From contig JAFMSA010000050.1 in the NCBI GenBank assembly GCA_017353855.1, forward strand, positions 1 through 9,698: a stretch of 9,698 bases of DNA, given 5' to 3'. The stretch comes from Alphaproteobacteria bacterium (lineage in GTDB: Bacteria > Pseudomonadota > Alphaproteobacteria > ATCC43930 > CGMCC-115725). A program made the translations under genes and the position numbers. The notes beneath the pieces were generated by a model that was not told where the DNA came from, did no database searches, and worked only from the letters and a program-made list of their open reading frames with translations. Below are positions 8,207 to 9,698 of this stretch, one piece after another. Within the stretch, counting starts at the first letter, position 1; each line of letters opens with the position of its first letter.

Positions 8207-9208
8207 CTAAGGGACGAGGAGTATTTTGCCGATATGTTGGCTCGACTCCATCAGGCGATGGGCGTCCGCGGCCCGGGTCAAAGGAAATTGCTTGTAAGTG
8301 AAGGGACGCAGTTTGCCGGTCTCCCAGAGCGGCCAGACCCTGTCCTTTAACGCGGTGACGATCGCCGCCTTCTGCGCGACCGTGCGAGAACGCAACGTCG
8401 AGCCGGTGACGGTCAGGTGCTTGCGCTGGATTACGCCGAAATCGGCCTCGACCCTGCCGCCCTGCATCAGCGCGACAAAGCAGAGCCGGCCCTCGTGGGC
8501 CAGCAAATCGAGTTGCCTGGGGATGTAGTCGCCGCCGACCATGTCAAGAATGGCGTCGACCCCGCGGCCGCCCGTGAACTCCCTGCCGACCTGCACGAAG
8601 TCCTGGGTGCGGTAATTGATCGCGACATCCGCACCGTAATCAAGGCAGGCGCGGCATTTTTCGTCGGTGCCCGCGGTCGCCAGCACGCTGGCGCCGAACC
8701 CCTTGGCGAGCTGTATCGCGGTGATGCCGATGCCGCTCGTGCCCCCCTGCACGAGGAAGACTTCCGCGGCCTCTAAGTGCATTCGCTCGAAGACGTTGGT
8801 CCAGACGGTGCAGAACGTCTCCGGCAGGCCGGCCGCATCGACCAGACTGACGCCCGCAGGCGCCGGCAGGCATTGCACTGCGGGCGCCGCGGCATATTCG
8901 CCGTAGCCGTCGCCGATCAACAAGGCGCAAACCTGGTCACCGACCCGCCATTCGCGCACGCCTTCCCCGGTCTTGACGACCGTCCCCGCGCATTCGAGGC
9001 CCGGAATATCGGGCGCGCCGGGCGGCATCGGATAGCGCCCCATGCGTTGCAGACAATCGGCCCGGTTCACGCCGGATGCGGCAATCCTGATCAACACCTC
9101 GCCGCTGTCGGGTTCGGGAACCGGGCGCGTCGCCGGAACGAGCATCTCCGGCCCGCCGGGCGCTTTGATCTCGATCACTGTTTGTGTCGCGGGAATGTTG
9201 GCGAGCAT
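8207..9208 (-). CDS. NAD(P)H quinone oxidoreductase, PIG3-like (zinc-independent MDR)
   Basis: This 333-residue medium-chain dehydrogenase/reductase most resembles the PIG3/TP53I3 group of quinone oxidoreductases, which reduce quinones or activated double bonds with NADPH. The N-terminal GroES-like domain holds ASGVNRADCLQRMGRYP (44-60) and PDIPGLECAG (66-75). The Rossmann domain has QGGTSGIGITAIQLAKGFGA (154-173), the nucleotide-binding loop, and GADVAINYR (192-200). GSTLRSRTVAQKAAI (269-283) is characteristic of the PIG3 group. The zinc-ligand Cys and His residues of alcohol dehydrogenases are absent, as expected. GGAGGAT (9214-9220, minus strand) before the ATG is a strong ribosome-binding site. 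It converges on the methyltransferase gene and diverges from the SDR gene. The exact substrate cannot be read from sequence. Confidence 0.93.
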   Translation of the reverse strand: MLANIPATQTVIEIKAPGGPEMLVPATRPVPEPDSGEVLIRIAASGVNRADCLQRMGRYPMPPGAPDIPGLECAGTVVKTGEGVREWRVGDQVCALLIGDGYGEYAAAPAVQCLPAPAGVSLVDAAGLPETFCTVWTNVFERMHLEAAEVFLVQGGTSGIGITAIQLAKGFGASVLATAGTDEKCRACLDYGADVAINYRTQDFVQVGREFTGGRGVDAILDMVGGDYIPRQLDLLAHEGRLCFVALMQGGRVEADFGVIQRKHLTVTGSTLRSRTVAQKAAIVTALKDRVWPLWETGKLRPFTYKQFPLTRAADAHRLMESSQHIGKILLVP

Positions 9209-9632
9209 AGCGGATCCTCCAGGTCAAGGCGGTGGTCGGGCTTCATCGGCCAGGGGGTGCGGGAATGCGGGCGGACAGGCAACGCGAGCAAATTGCACCG
9301 ACGTCGACCGTGACCCCGGCACGGCAGAGGATGCCGAAGCGCGTCGCTGCCGGTCAATGCTGCGCAGCGAAATTGCGACGCCTTGCCGGCAGCCGTCGCG
9401 TTGTCGGCAGCTGCATCCGGCGCGAATACGTTTACGGTCCGCACTATCTGCCGCAGGAGTGCGGCGCTTCGCGCGCAGGATGTTGGTCCTGCGTTGCGTC
9501 TGTGCGAGATTCGGGTTCGGAGATTGCCGCAGTGGCGGGTGCGCTCACGGGGCTCGTTCTGTTCGGATGCTCCGTGCGCCCGGCCGCGCGACGGATTTGC
9601 AGCGGCAATGCTGAGGATGCGGGAGGACGACC
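9209..9632. other. 424-bp divergent intergenic region without a supported gene
   Basis: This gap separates the quinone oxidoreductase from the divergent SDR gene. It must hold the ribosome-binding sites of both and probably their promoters. Frames on both strands are open for 80-140 codons here, but their translations are rich in Arg, Cys and Ser, lack GC-rich third positions and have no recognisable motif, so I do not call a gene. I found no convincing -35/-10 pair. A 20-bp inverted repeat is listed separately. A decayed gene or a small RNA cannot be excluded. Confidence 0.5.
9474..9493. repeat. 20-bp inverted repeat upstream of the SDR gene
   Basis: CGCAGGATGTTGGTCCTGCG has perfect 7-bp arms (CGCAGGA and TCCTGCG) around six bases. 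Its position between two divergent oxidoreductase genes, 140 bp before the SDR start, suits an operator for a dimeric regulator such as a TetR- or MarR-type protein, but no regulator gene is in view. It could equally form an RNA hairpin. Confidence 0.4.
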
Positions 9633-9698
9633 ATGCCGGTCTTGCAGGATAAAGTGGCCCTGGTGACGGGCGCGGGCGCCGGGATCGGCCGGGCCCTC
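9633..9698 (+). CDS. short-chain dehydrogenase/reductase, N-terminus only (cut by window edge)
   Basis: The last 66 bases encode the first 22 residues of an SDR-family NAD(P)-dependent oxidoreductase. After a short lead the protein reads DKVALVTGAGAGIGRAL (residues 6-22), which contains the first beta strand and the TGxxxGIG nucleotide-binding motif at residues 12-19, where classical SDRs have it. GGGAGGA (9621-9627) precedes the ATG by five bases and decides the start. The catalytic Tyr-x3-Lys and the substrate region lie beyond the window, so the reaction is unknown. It is divergent from the PIG3-like gene. Confidence 0.88.
   Translation, partial: MPVLQDKVALVTGAGAGIGRAL

Noticed and set aside
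8101..8301. 66-codon plus-strand frame after the methyltransferase
   Set aside because: It crosses the stop of the convergent oxidoreductase and has an Arg/Pro-rich translation without features.
9232..9666. 144-codon plus-strand frame before the SDR gene
   Set aside because: It overlaps the well-supported SDR start and lacks a ribosome-binding site, a third-position GC bias and any motif. A decayed gene is possible but not shown.

Overview
The window reads as ordinary chromosome from a GC-rich, aerobic alphaproteobacterium. The grounds for that guess are the strong G/C preference at third codon positions, an Usg-family protein (a family I know from Alphaproteobacteria), a COX15-type heme A synthase, which implies an aa3-type cytochrome oxidase, and a single-chain methylmalonyl-CoA mutase. 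The genus cannot be fixed from the sequence. I see no rRNA or tRNA gene, insertion sequence, phage gene, integrase or CRISPR array, and no clear base-composition island.

Layout from left to right. (1) Positions 1-1293, plus strand: the 3' part of a DinG/Rad3-like superfamily 2 helicase, then a small TerB-like protein. (2) Positions 1290-3679, minus strand: a compact protein quality-control operon transcribed in the order HtrA-type periplasmic serine protease, CbpA-like DnaJ co-chaperone, CbpM-like modulator. The gaps are 6 bp and a 4-bp ATGA overlap, and the operon meets the TerB gene tail to tail with overlapping stop codons. (3) Positions 3680-3911: a divergent intergenic region with a plausible promoter on each strand and two small inverted repeats. 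(4) Positions 3912-8100, plus strand: usg, heme A synthase (TTG start), methylmalonyl-CoA mutase and an isoprenylcysteine-methyltransferase-like membrane protein. All four point the same way; the last three are closely spaced and may be cotranscribed. (5) Positions 8101-8206: a convergent gap with three small palindromes. (6) Positions 8207-9208, minus strand: a PIG3-like quinone oxidoreductase. (7) Positions 9209-9632: a divergent gap with no gene I can support. (8) Positions 9633-9698, plus strand: the first 22 codons of a short-chain dehydrogenase/reductase, cut by the window edge.

Functionally there are two coherent themes. One is envelope and cytosolic protein quality control (protease, J-protein and its modulator). 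The other is aerobic energy and propionate-type carbon metabolism (heme A for the terminal oxidase; B12-dependent conversion of methylmalonyl-CoA to succinyl-CoA), followed by two oxidoreductases. I did not find a convincing novel multi-gene system. The points most worth a second look are the HtrA-CbpA-CbpM linkage and its promoter region, a changed residue in the cobalamin-domain motif of the mutase, the internally duplicated motif of the TerB-like protein, and the non-coding gap before the SDR gene.
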